Below, piece after piece: positions 43,640 through 54,290 of a DNA stretch of 64,000 bases. The notes under the pieces were generated by a model. That model searched no databases and was not told the DNA's origin. It worked only from the letters and a program-made list of their open reading frames with translations. Location of the stretch: NCBI GenBank assembly GCA_963971575.1, contig OZ020613.1:45188239-45252238 (forward strand), read 5' to 3'. A program made the position numbers and the translations under genes. The stretch comes from Liopterus haemorrhoidalis (Eukaryota; Arthropoda; Insecta; Coleoptera; Dytiscidae). Position 1 is the stretch's first letter. Every line of letters begins with the position of its first letter.

Positions 43640-45733
43640 ATGACGCAAAATTCTGTTAGGTTTAACGATTGCAATAGTTCTAATATACATAAGCCTTTAT
43701 TAGATTATATTTTATCGAATGCAGAAAGCGACGAAAGGCCTTATTTAGAAGTTTCAGTTTTAGGTGTTAAATTACTAGGTTTACTTGATTCGGGAGCTTC
43801 GCATACTATAGTAGGACAAAAAGGTTGGGAACTTATTAAATATTTAGATTTGTATTTTGATGGTACTTCGGTACCTACCTGTACTGTTGCAGATGGTGGT
43901 ACTGTAGATAGTTTAGGTACAGTTCAAGTACCAATAACATTGCGAAATACCGTTAAAATATTTGATATATTAGTCGTTCCCTCACTTAAGCATACACTAA
44001 TACTAGGGGCTGATTTTTGGCGTAAAATGGGCATTGTACCAAATCTTCGAACAGGAGAATGGACTTTTGCACGTGATTCAGATGTAGAAGTTGACACTTG
44101 TAATGTACAGGGCATGGTAGATTTGTCTCCGGAACAACAATCGGCAATGCAAGAACTTATAAATAAATATGCGAGTTCTGTTAAACCAGGTTTAGAACCA
44201 GTAAATATTATTGAGCATGTCATACGAACCGACTCAGAGCCAATTAAACAACGTTATTATCCTGTTTCTCCTGTTATGCAGTCTTATATCGATCAAGAAC
44301 TAGATAAAATGTTATCAGAAGGTATCGTGGAAAAATCAAATAGTCCGTGGTCATCTCCAATTATTTTGGTTAAGAAAAAGAACGGTCAGTTTAGATTCTG
44401 TGTCGATTTTAGAAAATTGAATAAGGTTAGTGTACGGGACGCATATCCATTGCCATACATATCTAGTATATTAGATAGACTTCGAAATGCAAAATTTCTA
44501 AGCTCTATTGATCTTAAATCGACATTTTGGCAAACAAAATTAGCTGAAAGCAGTAAACAATTTACCGCTTTTACAATACCGAACCGTGGTCTTTTTCAGT
44601 TCTGTCGAATGCCATTCGGATTACATAATTCACCAGCAACGTGGCAACGTATGATAGATCGTGTTTTAGGGCCAGATTTAGAACCGTTTGTATTCGTATA
44701 TCTGGATGATATTATCATTGTTACAGATGATTTTGAGAAACATCTTAAAATATTGCAAGAAGTTCTCAAACGTTTGACGGAAGCAAATATAACGGTTAAC
44801 TTTGAGAAAAGTTATTTTTGTCGCGACGAATTAACATATCTTGGCTATGTTGTTAATCGCAGAGGTTTACATGTAGACCCAGAAAAGGTGGAAGCCATAA
44901 TGAATATACCGACACCTAAAACAGTGTCAGAAATTAGGTCAATTATAGGAACAGCTTCTTGGTACAGAAGATTTGTACCTAATTTTTCCACTGTAATTGC
45001 ACCCCTCAGCGCTTTATTACGTAAAAACGCGAAATTTAATTGGAATGAGGAATGCAGTATATCGTTTGAGACTATAAAAGAATGTTTGGTAAAGGCACCA
45101 GTGTTATCTTGTCCAGATTACACGTTACCTTTTATAGTTCAAACTGATGCTAGTTCGTTTGGAATTGGCGCTGTTTTAAGTCAACCTCACCCAGATGGCG
45201 AAAAAGTAATATACTACATAAGTAGATCGCTTAATCGTGCAGAAAGGAACTATTCGACGACAGAACGAGAGTGTTTAGCCGTGTTATACGCGATTGAGAA
45301 ACTCAGACCGTATTTAGAAGGTATAAAGTTTACTGTAATAACGGACCATCATTCTTTATTGTGGTTAGATCGGTTAAAGGAGCCTACAGGTCGGTTAGCT
45401 CGATGGGCTGTCAGACTACAGGCGTACGATTATGTAATTGTACATCGAAAAGGTAAAGATCATGTCGTACCTGATATGCTGTCACGCTCGGTACCAGTAG
45501 TTGATGACATAATAACTGATCGATTAATAAATGATAAATGGTACAATAAACAAATGCGGAACGTTATTGATAAACCAAAAGAATACCCGCAATGGCGCGT
45601 AGATGGTAACAAATTATATAAATATGTTAGATGTCGACACCCAAACTTAGAGGACGATAATTCTTGCTGGAAAATAGTTCCAACTAAATTAGAACGTAAA
45701 GATGTGATTCGGACCATCATGAACCACCGTTAA
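43640..45733 (+). pseudogene. Gypsy pol: protease, reverse transcriptase, RNase H
   Basis: In order: aspartic protease (LLGLLDSGASHTIVG at about residues 50-64), reverse transcriptase (VKKKNGQFRFCVDFRKLNKV, FCRMPFGLHNSPATWQRMID, catalytic FVYLDDIIIVTDD) and RNase H (QTDASSFGIGAVLSQ, TERECLAVLYAIEKLRPYLE, FTVITDHHSLLWL). It then enters the integrase zinc domain and stops at 45731-45733 after a single-base shift near 45710; the integrase continues one frame over. The catalytic residues of all three enzymes are intact. It copied the element RNA into DNA inside particles. Only the shift disables the polyprotein. Confidence 0.92.
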
Positions 45734-46752
45734 TGGGTCATTTTGGTATAAGCAAAACTTTAGATCGCATATCTAGGAAATATTACTGGCCTAAAATGAA
45801 AACGGATATCACACGTTACATACGAACTTGCCGTTCTTGCTTGCAAAATAAAGTCGAACAGAAACCTCAAGCCGGACTTTTAGGAAAACATCCCATTGCG
45901 AGTAAACCATGGCAAATTATTAGTACAGATCTTTTTGGTCCACTTCCTCGGACATCTAAAGGCTACACATTTATTCTTGTTGTATCAGACTGCTTTAGTA
46001 AATTTTCATTTTTCTTTCCTTTACGCAAAGCTGTGGCTCGTTCAGTTATTGAGTGTATAGAAAATTTTGTATTTTTAACATTTGGCGTACCTCAATTAAT
46101 TTTATGTGACAATGGACCACAATATAAAAGTAAAGAATTTGTGAATTCAATGTCCAAATATGGTGTTAAGATAATTTGGAATCCAGCTTATCATCCACAA
46201 GCTAATCCAACAGAACGAGTGAATCGCGTTCTGAAAACAATGTTAGCGACTTATACGGACAAAGATCATCGCAGTTGGGCAGATAATTTAAATCAAATAG
46301 GATGTGCTATACGTACCGCGAAACATGATGCTACCGGCATGTCACCTTATTTTATTAACTTTGGTCGAGAAATGATAATAAACGGCAAAGATTATGAAAC
46401 TGTTGCTGTAGATAAACCTATAGATTTTGGACCCAGAGATGATTGTGTTACACGTAGCGAGGCATTACGCGAAATTCACGCTGAAGTCCACGAACGTCTG
46501 CAAAAAGCGTATCATAAGAGCAAAACGCCATACAATTTGAGACATCGAAAACGGGATCTAGAACTAGGCGATGTTGTTTGGCGAAGAAATTTCGTTCTAA
46601 CCGATGCGTCAAAAAACTTCACCTCGAAATTATCCCCGAAATACATTGGTCCATTTAGGATAATAGAAAAAGTTTCCAATTTAGTTTATAGGTTAAATGA
46701 TAATTCTAATGTTACTTGGCATGTGAAAGATTTGAAACCAGATCCATGTTAG
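45733..46752 (+). pseudogene. Gypsy pol: integrase
   Basis: The frame contains MGHFGISKTLDRISRKYYWP and CRSCLQNK (HHCC zinc domain; its histidines lie just upstream in this frame before the shift), then the catalytic core: STDLFGPLP (first Asp), LILCDNGPQYKS (second Asp) and NPTERVNRVLKT (Glu), a D,D-35-E arrangement. The C-terminus has LGDVVWRRNF and KLSPKYIGPFRIIEK (GPF/Y-type module). It ends at TAG 46750-46752. Function: joining the DNA copy to the host chromosome. Confidence 0.9.
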
Positions 46753-46776
46753 AAATTTTCGAGAAAATTTTTTTAA

Positions 46777-46789
46777 GTTGGGGGGGAGT
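46777..46789 (+). other. Polypurine tract
   Basis: GTTGGGGGGGAGT sits directly before the TGTTATAAATT start of the 3' LTR, in the place of the plus-strand primer. Confidence 0.8.
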
Positions 46790-47382
46790 TGTTATAAATT
46801 TATTTCGTAGTAGGCGTTTTATTCTTTTGATATCGTAAACAGATATAGCAGGCTAAGAAACAAAATTATGGTTGTCATTAGTTGAAAATAATAAACAGAC
46901 AAAGAAAAAAAAATAATACGATACAGGAATCTTCAATGTGGTATTGCAACGTTATTATTAGTATATATAATTTGTTGGATAACAATTATAATCTATAAAA
47001 TTGTTGACTCCAATTGTGGAGGATTTTCCCTACATTGAAGAAGGGTTTATAACCAAGAATATTATTCTGATTTATACTGATCGTATTAATATTTGAAGCC
47101 GCACATCACCTTAGGTATGTTCACAACATAAACTAAACAACCAGTAATTGTTGTCTCTTATCTGTATGCGATACTAACTTCAACTACGATTTTCAGGCTT
47201 CCATTTTTATATCATATTTCTTCACTCCCACCGTCGACGTATAGCAGAGACAGAGTGTATATATGTGGATATAGCGATAGAAAGGAGAGAGCTGTAGATA
47301 CACCATCTAAATTGTAGTAACTATATTTTAAGATATATTTTCAAAATTATCATAGGAGTTAACTAGGAAATGACTTCTTTTT

Positions 47383-47429
47383 AGGGTTTTGTAGGTATGA
47401 CCAAAAAACCCTTATACCGTCATTTTGTC

Positions 47430-47475
<46 letters not shown>

Positions 47476-48327
47476 TCGGTTAAAATTGTAGCCAAACGGC
47501 TAAACCTAGAGAGTTGAAATTTGGCATGTTTATACAACTCTTTGACCCGCACATAGGAAAAATACTAAAACATCTAAAAAACATACCCCCCTAAAAATAT
47601 AAACAAATATGTGCTCATCGAAAACAAAAATATTTTTTTGTAATTCTGAGTAGGGTATCAAATGAAAGCCCTTAGTACGTGGATTAACGATCAAATTTTT
47701 ATTTTTGCAAAATAAATTATTTTGATGCGATTTTTGCCAAAATTGTGCAAAAAAATTTTTGTCCCAAACCCTGTAGCCCAGATGGTTTAAACTAAAAATC
47801 TAAAAAAATTCCAAGTAATGTATATTGGTGTGAACCGAAATAGTACAACAGGAATTTTTGATCAGATTATGTTTTCGGAAAATAACGCATTTTTTGTGGT
47901 TTTTGGTTCACAAAGTACAAAATTTATACCAATGTAAGACACTGATACGCTAAGCGTCCGATGGCGCAACGCGTTAGTGCGCTGGTGTCGGAAGCTAAAA
48001 TTCTCTGGAAAACGAAGGGTTTCGAGTTCGAGTACGGACGGAGTGAGTTTTATTTTTCTGTTTTTTTTTTGCATTTTTATTATGTTGAAATTATTTTGTC
48101 AAAATTCTAGTTATATTTTGACAAATGTTGTATTTAATTTTTAAGAGCTTAAATTTAATAACCAGTCTTATTATATGATTAACAGACGATAAATTATTTT
48201 AAAAATATCGTTCATTTTGTCATGATTACTATAAAGTAAAATTTGTCCTACACACTCAGCATACCGCCTTCACTAATTATATACCTGCGAAACCCTGAAA
48301 TGTGTGAATATTCACACTTCACATCAA
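47383..48327 (+). mobile_element. AGGG-family repeat, copy 2 (complete)
   Basis: The 945-bp unit starts AGGGTTTTGTAGGTATGACC, has a (GTCT)n run at 47430-47475, conserved blocks TTGAAATTTGGCATG and CTGTAGCCCAGATGGTTTAA, a tRNA-like segment (47954-48040) followed by T-rich sequence, then CAGCATACCGCCTTCACTAA, ACCTGCGAAACCCT, and a final palindrome GTGTGAATATTCACAC before CACATCAA. The word AGGGTTTxGxAGGTAT occurs in opposite orientation near both ends. The target duplication is TTTTT. No coding capacity is seen. Confidence 0.85.
47954..48040 (+). repeat. tRNA-like segment of AGGG copy 2
   Basis: GCGTCCGATGGCGCAACG begins it and CGGACG closes it: CGTCCG/CGGACG would form the acceptor stem. GAGTTCGAGTAC stands at the T-arm position (box B-like). 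At 87 nt it is slightly long for a tRNA. A T11 run follows about 20 bases later and could stop RNA polymerase III. Confidence 0.5.
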
Positions 48328-48660
48328 TTTTTTTTAAATGTTAAGTTTATTTTATAGTCACTTTGGTCGACCATCGCAAAAATTTGTGATCCAAATTAAC
48401 TCCTAATTTATCACTATTTTCGTTGTTTCAAATTCAATTGTCATTTTTTTATTTACAATATATTTTTTTATTAAATTTCAATAAATTTATTATTTCTCTC
48501 TCTCTTTCAATATTAGACTTGTTGGTCGGTCTAATAAATAAGGATATTTAGACCAGCTGGCGCCCAGATAATTTTCAATTAATTAAAATAAGAACCGCAC
48601 GACCGTCTCCACTGTTAAAAGCTGCCGATGGCCTAAAATTTTGGTAAAAGTATCGTTACA

Positions 48661-48890
48661 ATCTTTGTTCTGACCTGCTCGATTCCGCTCGGACTCTTAT
48701 CACTTCACTGTCCTTACCGGCAATTTTTACGAAATTTTTATTTTTATGCACTATTTAAACTCTGAATTCTTTTATTCTAGATTATTGCACTGTGCTTGAA
48801 TCACTTTAGTTGTTCAATTGCCACTTTGTTTGCCACGATTGTAATGTATTCCATTGTAATTTTATCTTACTGTCAACACTGTAATTAAAA
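48661..48890. other. Probable 5' region of the interrupted RTE-like LINE
   Basis: Sequence after the gypsy TSD should continue the LINE broken at 38598. It is non-coding (ATCTTTGTTCTGACCTGCTC, then CTCGGACTCTTATCAC), consistent with a 5' UTR. The exact end is not visible. Confidence 0.45.
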
Positions 48891-49440
48891 TTGTTACCTT
48901 TATTGCCCACTAACGAAGTTCTAATTTTCCCCTATTCGATGCTATACCAGTTCCACGAAACTGTTACTGCTCAGGGATACCGGAATATTGTACGTAAATT
49001 TATTAATCAGCTTCATGAGGATGAGCTCCAGCAAGGCTACTTCCAACAGGATGGCGCGACTGCCCACATCGCTCAAGAGACCATCAATTACCTTCGTGAA
49101 TTTTTTGACGATCGAATAATTAGTTTACGTTCAAATCCAGAATTTCCACCTAGATCACCAGACTTGACTATTTTAGATTACTTTATATTCCCTTATCTGA
49201 AAAATAATGTATATAAGACTCCTATTAACAATATCGAGGAACTGCAAAACAAAATTACCGAACAGTGTGCCAATATAACTCCTCAAATTCTTATAAATGC
49301 TTTTAATAGTATGAAAAGACGAGTAAATTTGTGTCTGCAGGAAAACGGTGGTCATTTGAACAGCTTCTTTAGTTTTTTATGTTTATTTTTATGTACCTGT
49401 GAAATCAAAAAATATATTGTATTTAATGTATAAATTTGTA
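48891..49440 (+). pseudogene. Tc1/mariner-superfamily transposase, C-terminal part
   Basis: YFQQDGATAHIAQETINYLR carries the second catalytic Asp of a DDE transposase, and PPRSPDLTILDYFIFPYLKN the third acidic position, followed by VYKTPINNIEELQNKI. The N-terminal DNA-binding part and the first Asp are missing. An inverted-repeat end follows at about 49546-49640 (GTCAATTGTTATATAAAGC, TTTTTCCACAG, CAACCCTTATGTAATTTCT), shared with the MITE at 60691-61012. Confidence 0.8.
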
Positions 49441-49707
49441 TTTAGCTGGCTAATATGGTTGTATAGACTAATGGCCAATAAAACAATATAATTTTAAAAA
49501 AATAAAAAATTATTTCCAATTTTAATGCTTACAAAGGCTGTGCCTAAACGTGAGTCAATTGTTATATAAAGCTTGCAATAGACATTATTTTATTTTTCCA
49601 CAGCCAACCCTTATGTAATTTCTTCTTGAACTCATAGTATATGTTCACATTCTCAAGGCTTACGGTCTTATCCACTCAGTAACGCATTACATTTATTTTA
49701 TTTTGAT

Positions 49708-50853
49708 CAGTAGCGGCTGGTGGGTGAAATATTTGGGGGGACACTTTTTGGTCAATATATTGCAGTGTCCAACAAGTTTCAAACGGCTCGCATGAAGTTT
49801 CTGCCCCTTACTTTTTTATAATTACCCTCCCCCCTTCCTCAATAGATTTTCGGAATTTCTCCACTCCCCCTGTCCTTAATTGATTTTTAGAATTTCTTTC
49901 CCACGTTCTCAAATGATTTTCAGAATTTCGCCCACCCGTCCTCTGTGATTTTTAAATATTTGGCCTCCAATCCAACTCAATCTGGCCTGTAAAACATATT
50001 TAGAATTCATATGCACAATGTATCAAGGTAGAGGGAACACAATATTTCTCAAAAACGCGATATGTAAGTTAGTAAAAAAATTTGATGACCTAAGTTGACC
50101 ATAATAACATTAAAAATTATTTAAAATATTTTGCTTTCAAATTATACTTCCAAGTACGACTTGAAAGTGATTTTTTTAAAAATTATATATATTTTTTCTA
50201 TCAAGCTCCGAGCTAAAAATAGCTCAATCATCGGTCGTTAAAAAAATTGTAACTTTGGGTTCCCCATTCTAAATTATTACCATTGTTTTTACTGAACTCT
50301 CTATCAATGTTCTTTCTCTATCAATTTCCATTTTTGTTCGATTATGAAATATTCAATTTTGGCCAATGAGGACCAATATTTTTTATTAGTAATATAGTTT
50401 CATAGTTAAGCACGTTAGTTGTAATATAGCGCACTGTATCCAGTTTCACGTCTGAGTACTTATCACAAATCAAAACAAACGAACTAAGCTAAGGCCACCG
50501 GCCTAAATTCACTAACACATACACACTAACAACTCGCTGCTGTTGCTCTTTCCAGTTCATATTTATTACTTGCGTAGATAAATACATTAGAAAACACATG
50601 TGGCAACACTGTGTATCGGGACACTACGTGTAGTGTCCACAGCATTGTTTTCTAGATCTAAATTATTAAAATCTAACACTTATATGAAAAATTTTTGAAT
50701 GAGAAATAATAAAAATAAATATATGCAGATATATTTAACTAGTTTAATGCAATTTTAAAGTATAAATGAGATTTTAAATTCAGTTTTTCTTATTATTATT
50801 TTTTTTTTTTAGGAGCACACCGTCCCAGCTCCACCCTGTCTCAGCCGCCACTG
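49708..50853. mobile_element. hAT-type non-autonomous element, perfect 8-bp TSD
   Basis: The ends are CAGTAGCGGCTG (49708) and CAGCCGCCACTG (ending 50853), with ATTTTGAT on both sides (49700-49707, 50854-50861). The interior has CTCCCCCT/CCCACCCG-type C-rich stretches and a repeated GAATTTCxxCCxCxC word, but no transposase. Confidence 0.88.
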
Positions 50854-50861
50854 ATTTTGAT

Positions 50862-51870
50862 ATACTGTTTAACAAATAATTTAGTATTTAAGGGAAAAAA
50901 ATGCATTTTTCTGTATTTTTTATATTGTGTAAGTAGTTCCGTGCTGAAAATATGCACCTGCGTGCGAGTGCAGTCATATTCTTATTATATTAAGCCATGT
51001 GTAGCGGTGATTCCGTCGCTAACCTTGTCAGTATTAATTGTGTGTTACACCCTCGGTCGACCAAAATATCAGCGTTCAGCGACATACTGTCCAAGTTTTC
51101 AAGGAAAGCGTTCACTGGGCCGATACCCAACACTGGTACGGATACAGCAGAGCATCAGTTCTATGTAATAAAATGTATTGCACAGAAATGATTTGTTTTC
51201 CTTTTATAAACAATTATTGCCGTGTACATTTTTGGTGTTAAGTCAACAATAAGGTAGACATATCAAAAAATTTGTTTCAGGCTACCCCTTAACTCCCTAA
51301 ATATTCATCTAGTTGAAAAAATACATAGAATAAAAAATATTTGTTTTCTCGTTATAAACAATTTTTCTGTTAAGTTGGTAATAAGGGAGATATTTTAAGT
51401 TTTTTAGTAAACAGTTTGAACCCCGAAACGTTCTTTTAGAATGAAAATTTTGATATGTCATATAGCTCATGTTCGAATCCTGGTTCTACTCTATCATCAT
51501 ACTAAATTTCGTTAAAATATATCCAGCCATTTTTGTTTGAATCTCGGACAAATAGAAAGACAGACGCTTATTGATTTTATAATCACCTGAAACGTGTAGA
51601 AAGCAAATATGAAGACAAAAAAATTAAAAGCACATATATAGCCTCCAAATTTATTAATATAAATTAACACATTACAATATATTCTTCAATGACAGATGAT
51701 TGTAACTTTTACAAATAAGTTATTTTTAATGTCACTTAATAAAAACATTTATATTTAAAATGTTATTTTTCGTAATAATAATATATTACATTGCAAACAT
51801 TTTTCCCTGATTTTTTTGTCCCCCGTTATAAATGCTTATACTATATTCACTTACATTATAGAATCCAGGT
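50862..51870. other. Spacer, no gene recognised
   Basis: Overlapping open frames at 50857-51241 have no recognisable domain. The rest is AT-rich, with a degenerate inverted motif around 51180-51400 (GATTTGTTTTCCTTTTATAA and TTTGTTTTCTCGTTATAAAC as direct copies), probably old repeat. Confidence 0.4.
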
Positions 51871-52500
51871 TTAGGCCGCGAACATACAGAAAGCTGGTAA
51901 ATCAGCGCTGACAATCGGTACCGAAAACAAACGTACTGGGTTATTGGTGGAGCACACGCTAAACGCTGATATTGCATGTGACACTGACAGATGACATTAC
52001 CTATATATTGAACTTTTTATTTATTTTTTTCTATTTATCGTACATTTTTTAATTATATTGGCCTAGTATAGAGTGAACGCTAGTTTTGTAAGTATATAGC
52101 TACTCTTTCGTATATTGGCTCAATTAAATGTTGAAATAAGTGAAAATGGCGAGTTCTGATTCATCTTTGGATAAGTTGTTTCTAATAGTATCACTATATT
52201 TAAAAATTGAAACAAAAAGAAAAGGTATACATGCAATAAACCAAGAGAGAAGTAAATATGGGGAATACCACCACCTTTTTCCTCAATTAAAAGAAAATGA
52301 TGCAAGATTTTCTAAATATTTTTTTGTTTTGGCGCTGACAACAAGCTGCTTAAACGTTTCGGTAAGCCGGTAGCCGACATCGACCGGCACCGACCAGTAC
52401 ACAGCCTGTGCGGTTATATTTGAAAACATGGACAGATACTGCGGCAGATCAGCGATTGCCAGTAAAGCCGGTGCAGGCTTTCTGTATGTTCGCGGCCTAA
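51871..52500. mobile_element. Harbinger-like element with 24-bp perfect TIRs
   Basis: TTAGGCCGCGAACATACAGA continuing AAGC at 51871-51894 is exactly inverted at 52477-52500. Inside is the start of a transposase-like frame (52140-52373). At 630 bp it is an internally deleted derivative. I found no unambiguous TSD; Harbinger elements normally duplicate TWA. Confidence 0.78.
52140..52373 (+). pseudogene. Harbinger-like nuclease N-terminal remnant
   Basis: HAINQERSKYGEYHHLFPQL then KENDARFSKYF matches the N-terminal pattern of HARBI1-type transposases (HxxNxxRxxxGEYxxLxxELxxDxxRFxxYFRM). The frame then runs into the deletion junction. The catalytic DDE part is gone. Confidence 0.65.
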
Positions 52501-52899
52501 CATTCGAAACCACTCTTGTTTTGATTGGACGAAAATACATTAAATCGTGTTATGATAACACATAGCAGCTCACCATTAGCTTCATTCTTTGGTTTGCTAT
52601 ATACTGTTCACTTTTGTAAAAATAAACTAAGAAGAAATTTTAATTTCAATAGTTTGCACCTTTGAAATTGTATGTCATGTTGGTACTAGTGTTGGGCGCG
52701 TGAATAAAATTTTGTCACGATCACGCACGCTCACGAAGTCAGATTCAAAATTAAACGCACGCACACGAAATCATAAATTTCAAATTTATGGTACAAATTT
52801 AGGTACCTTTTATGTACCTACATAAAAGAATTATATTTCTTTAATTTTCCTCTCTCCGCTTTACCGGAAAAATTAAGATACACCAGAAGGCGAATGGAA
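52501..52899. other. Spacer with CACGCACG repeats
   Basis: Around 52700-52765 the words CACGATCACGCACGCTCACG and AAACGCACGCACACG occur next to TAGTGTTGGGCGCGTG, which looks like one end of a hAT-type MITE whose other end I could not place. No gene. Confidence 0.4.
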
Positions 52900-53345
52900 C
52901 ATACATACCATCACTTCCAAAATATATTATATAATTTATCACATTTATGACCAATAAATAACGACGAAAGACCTATAAGATCAGCAAATATAAAAAAAAG
53001 AATTCTTAATAATAGAACTAAATTCTTAAATTCATCCTATTATTAAAAGATAAAAGTTATATAACGACTATATAAGTAAGCGTAAAACAGGTCTTTATGG
53101 GAAGAGTAAAAAGTAAAAACTTCCGTAACATATCATTATTTCACTCTTACCATAAGCTAAATTCAAATGCCAGCGATACATTTTTGGGGTTCTAAACGCG
53201 TCTTCCGTGGGAAGAGGCGTCTAACCGAAGATTTATGTTCATGCGCATATTTCGGATAAGCGGATATGATATTTTATCCGCATCCGCACGATTTAAATGA
53301 TAATTTATCTGCAACCACAGAAAAATCCACGTATTTGCAAGGCTC
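52900..53345. mobile_element. GAGCCCTG-family MITE, copy 2 (truncated)
   Basis: This aligns with 34480-35083: CACATTTATGACCAATAAAT, GTCTTTATGGGAAGAGTAAA, GCCAGCGATACATTTTTGG with GGTTCTAAACGCGTCTTCCG, then TTTAAATGATAATTTATC and a right end CAAGGCTC. The left half is missing or replaced. Confidence 0.75.
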
Positions 53346-53827
53346 AATTTATTTTAAGAAAATGATACTTAAAAGAAAAGATAACTTATGAAGAAATTTT
53401 TCTAAGAAATGGAGAATATTGGTTAATGTTCCATATGATCCCATCAAATCCAACTGATTTCATGTTATAAAATCTTAGAGGAACCACTAAGTGGATCCTC
53501 TGAGTGAAAAATGATATCTTAATTATAAATATCATAACCAAAAAATCAGTTTTACAATGTAAGGAACTTTTTTACATGATATATAAAGTCAGTAATACAA
53601 TATAAAAGTAACCAAAATAAGTATATCAGGTTTGTTCTTACAAAAATGAACAGGATATAACAATATGTGTAATATTTCTAGCTCACCCTACACGCCTAAC
53701 AGCTGACTTCTCTTAAAACACGTGTATTTATATAGTGCTCTCTACAGTCTCGTGAAGGAAGTATAATAGCATTGTGTATATTAAATGGCATATCATCGGT
53801 TAGTTAACGTGCAGTAAAATCGGACAT
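53346..53827. other. Spacer, no gene seen
   Basis: AT-rich sequence without recognisable coding or repeat ends. Confidence 0.4.
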
Positions 53828-53955
53828 ATACTCAAACACTTTATTACATTGCTAACATTTAAAGGTTCTTCAATAAAAGAGTACATGAACGAGTTACAAA
53901 AATTACAATTTATACAAAAGTTTCATTACACTCTTGACAGTAATGTTGGTTTTAC
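53828..53955 (-). pseudogene. Relic of a C2H2 finger array
   Basis: On the minus strand CQECNETF is followed, after about 45 bases, by EEPFKC then a stop then QCNKVF: two finger starts at the spacing of this family, with frameshifts and stops between. It shows that a finger exon once lay here, in the same orientation as gene 3. Confidence 0.65.
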
Positions 53956-54290
53956 ATAGTTCAATTTTTTGACCAATAAAATGATTAATTTTTTTATCAA
54001 TTGACAAATTTATTAATAACCTTGGAAATAAAATGAACACTTACATACTTCAATTTATTAATCTTTGTTTTTAACTTTTACATTACCAACTGTAAACATT
54101 TAATACAAAATTTCACTATCTATCTCTAGTTACTACACTATCAATTTGTTGATAAATTTTTCAAAATGCAAAAAATATTGAAAAAATCTTCACAAAAACG
54201 TGCAAAATTACGAGCCGTGGTCTATACTTTAATGATAGTTACTTATTTTATTTAAAAAAAAGTAAAAACCTAGAAGATGGTGGGTTAGAC
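53956..54290. other. Spacer, no gene seen
   Basis: AT-rich; nothing recognised. Confidence 0.4.

Larger units (their letters stand above)
38599..48660 (+). mobile_element. Ty3/gypsy LTR retrotransposon, recent, TSD ATCT
   Basis: Both LTRs begin TGTTATAAATTT and end ATCGTTACA, and ATCT flanks the element (38595-38598, 48661-48664). Inside are a primer-binding site (42082), gag (42277-43598), a pol with protease, reverse transcriptase, RNase H and integrase (43640-46752) and a purine tract (46777-46789). Only about 40 bp separate integrase from the 3' LTR, so there is no env. Minus its insertions each LTR is about 0.91-0.92 kb and the two differ at only a few sites plus a 13-bp indel, so the insertion is young. 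Two single-base frameshifts (about 42700 and 45710) disable this copy. Confidence 0.93.
46790..48660 (+). repeat. 3' LTR, split by an AGGG-family element
   Basis: LTR sequence runs 46790-47382, is interrupted by 47383-48327, and continues to 48660. The 5' LTR has eight T's at this point without interruption, against five plus eight here, so the insertion duplicated TTTTT. The LTR also has a 13-bp segment near 47008 (TGACTCCAATTGT) missing from the 5' LTR, flanked by a short direct repeat. Confidence 0.92.

Noticed and set aside
46752..46790. An env gene making the gypsy element an errantivirus-like provirus
   Set aside because: Only about 40 bp separate the integrase stop from the 3' LTR. 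There is no room for env and no such frame elsewhere in the element.
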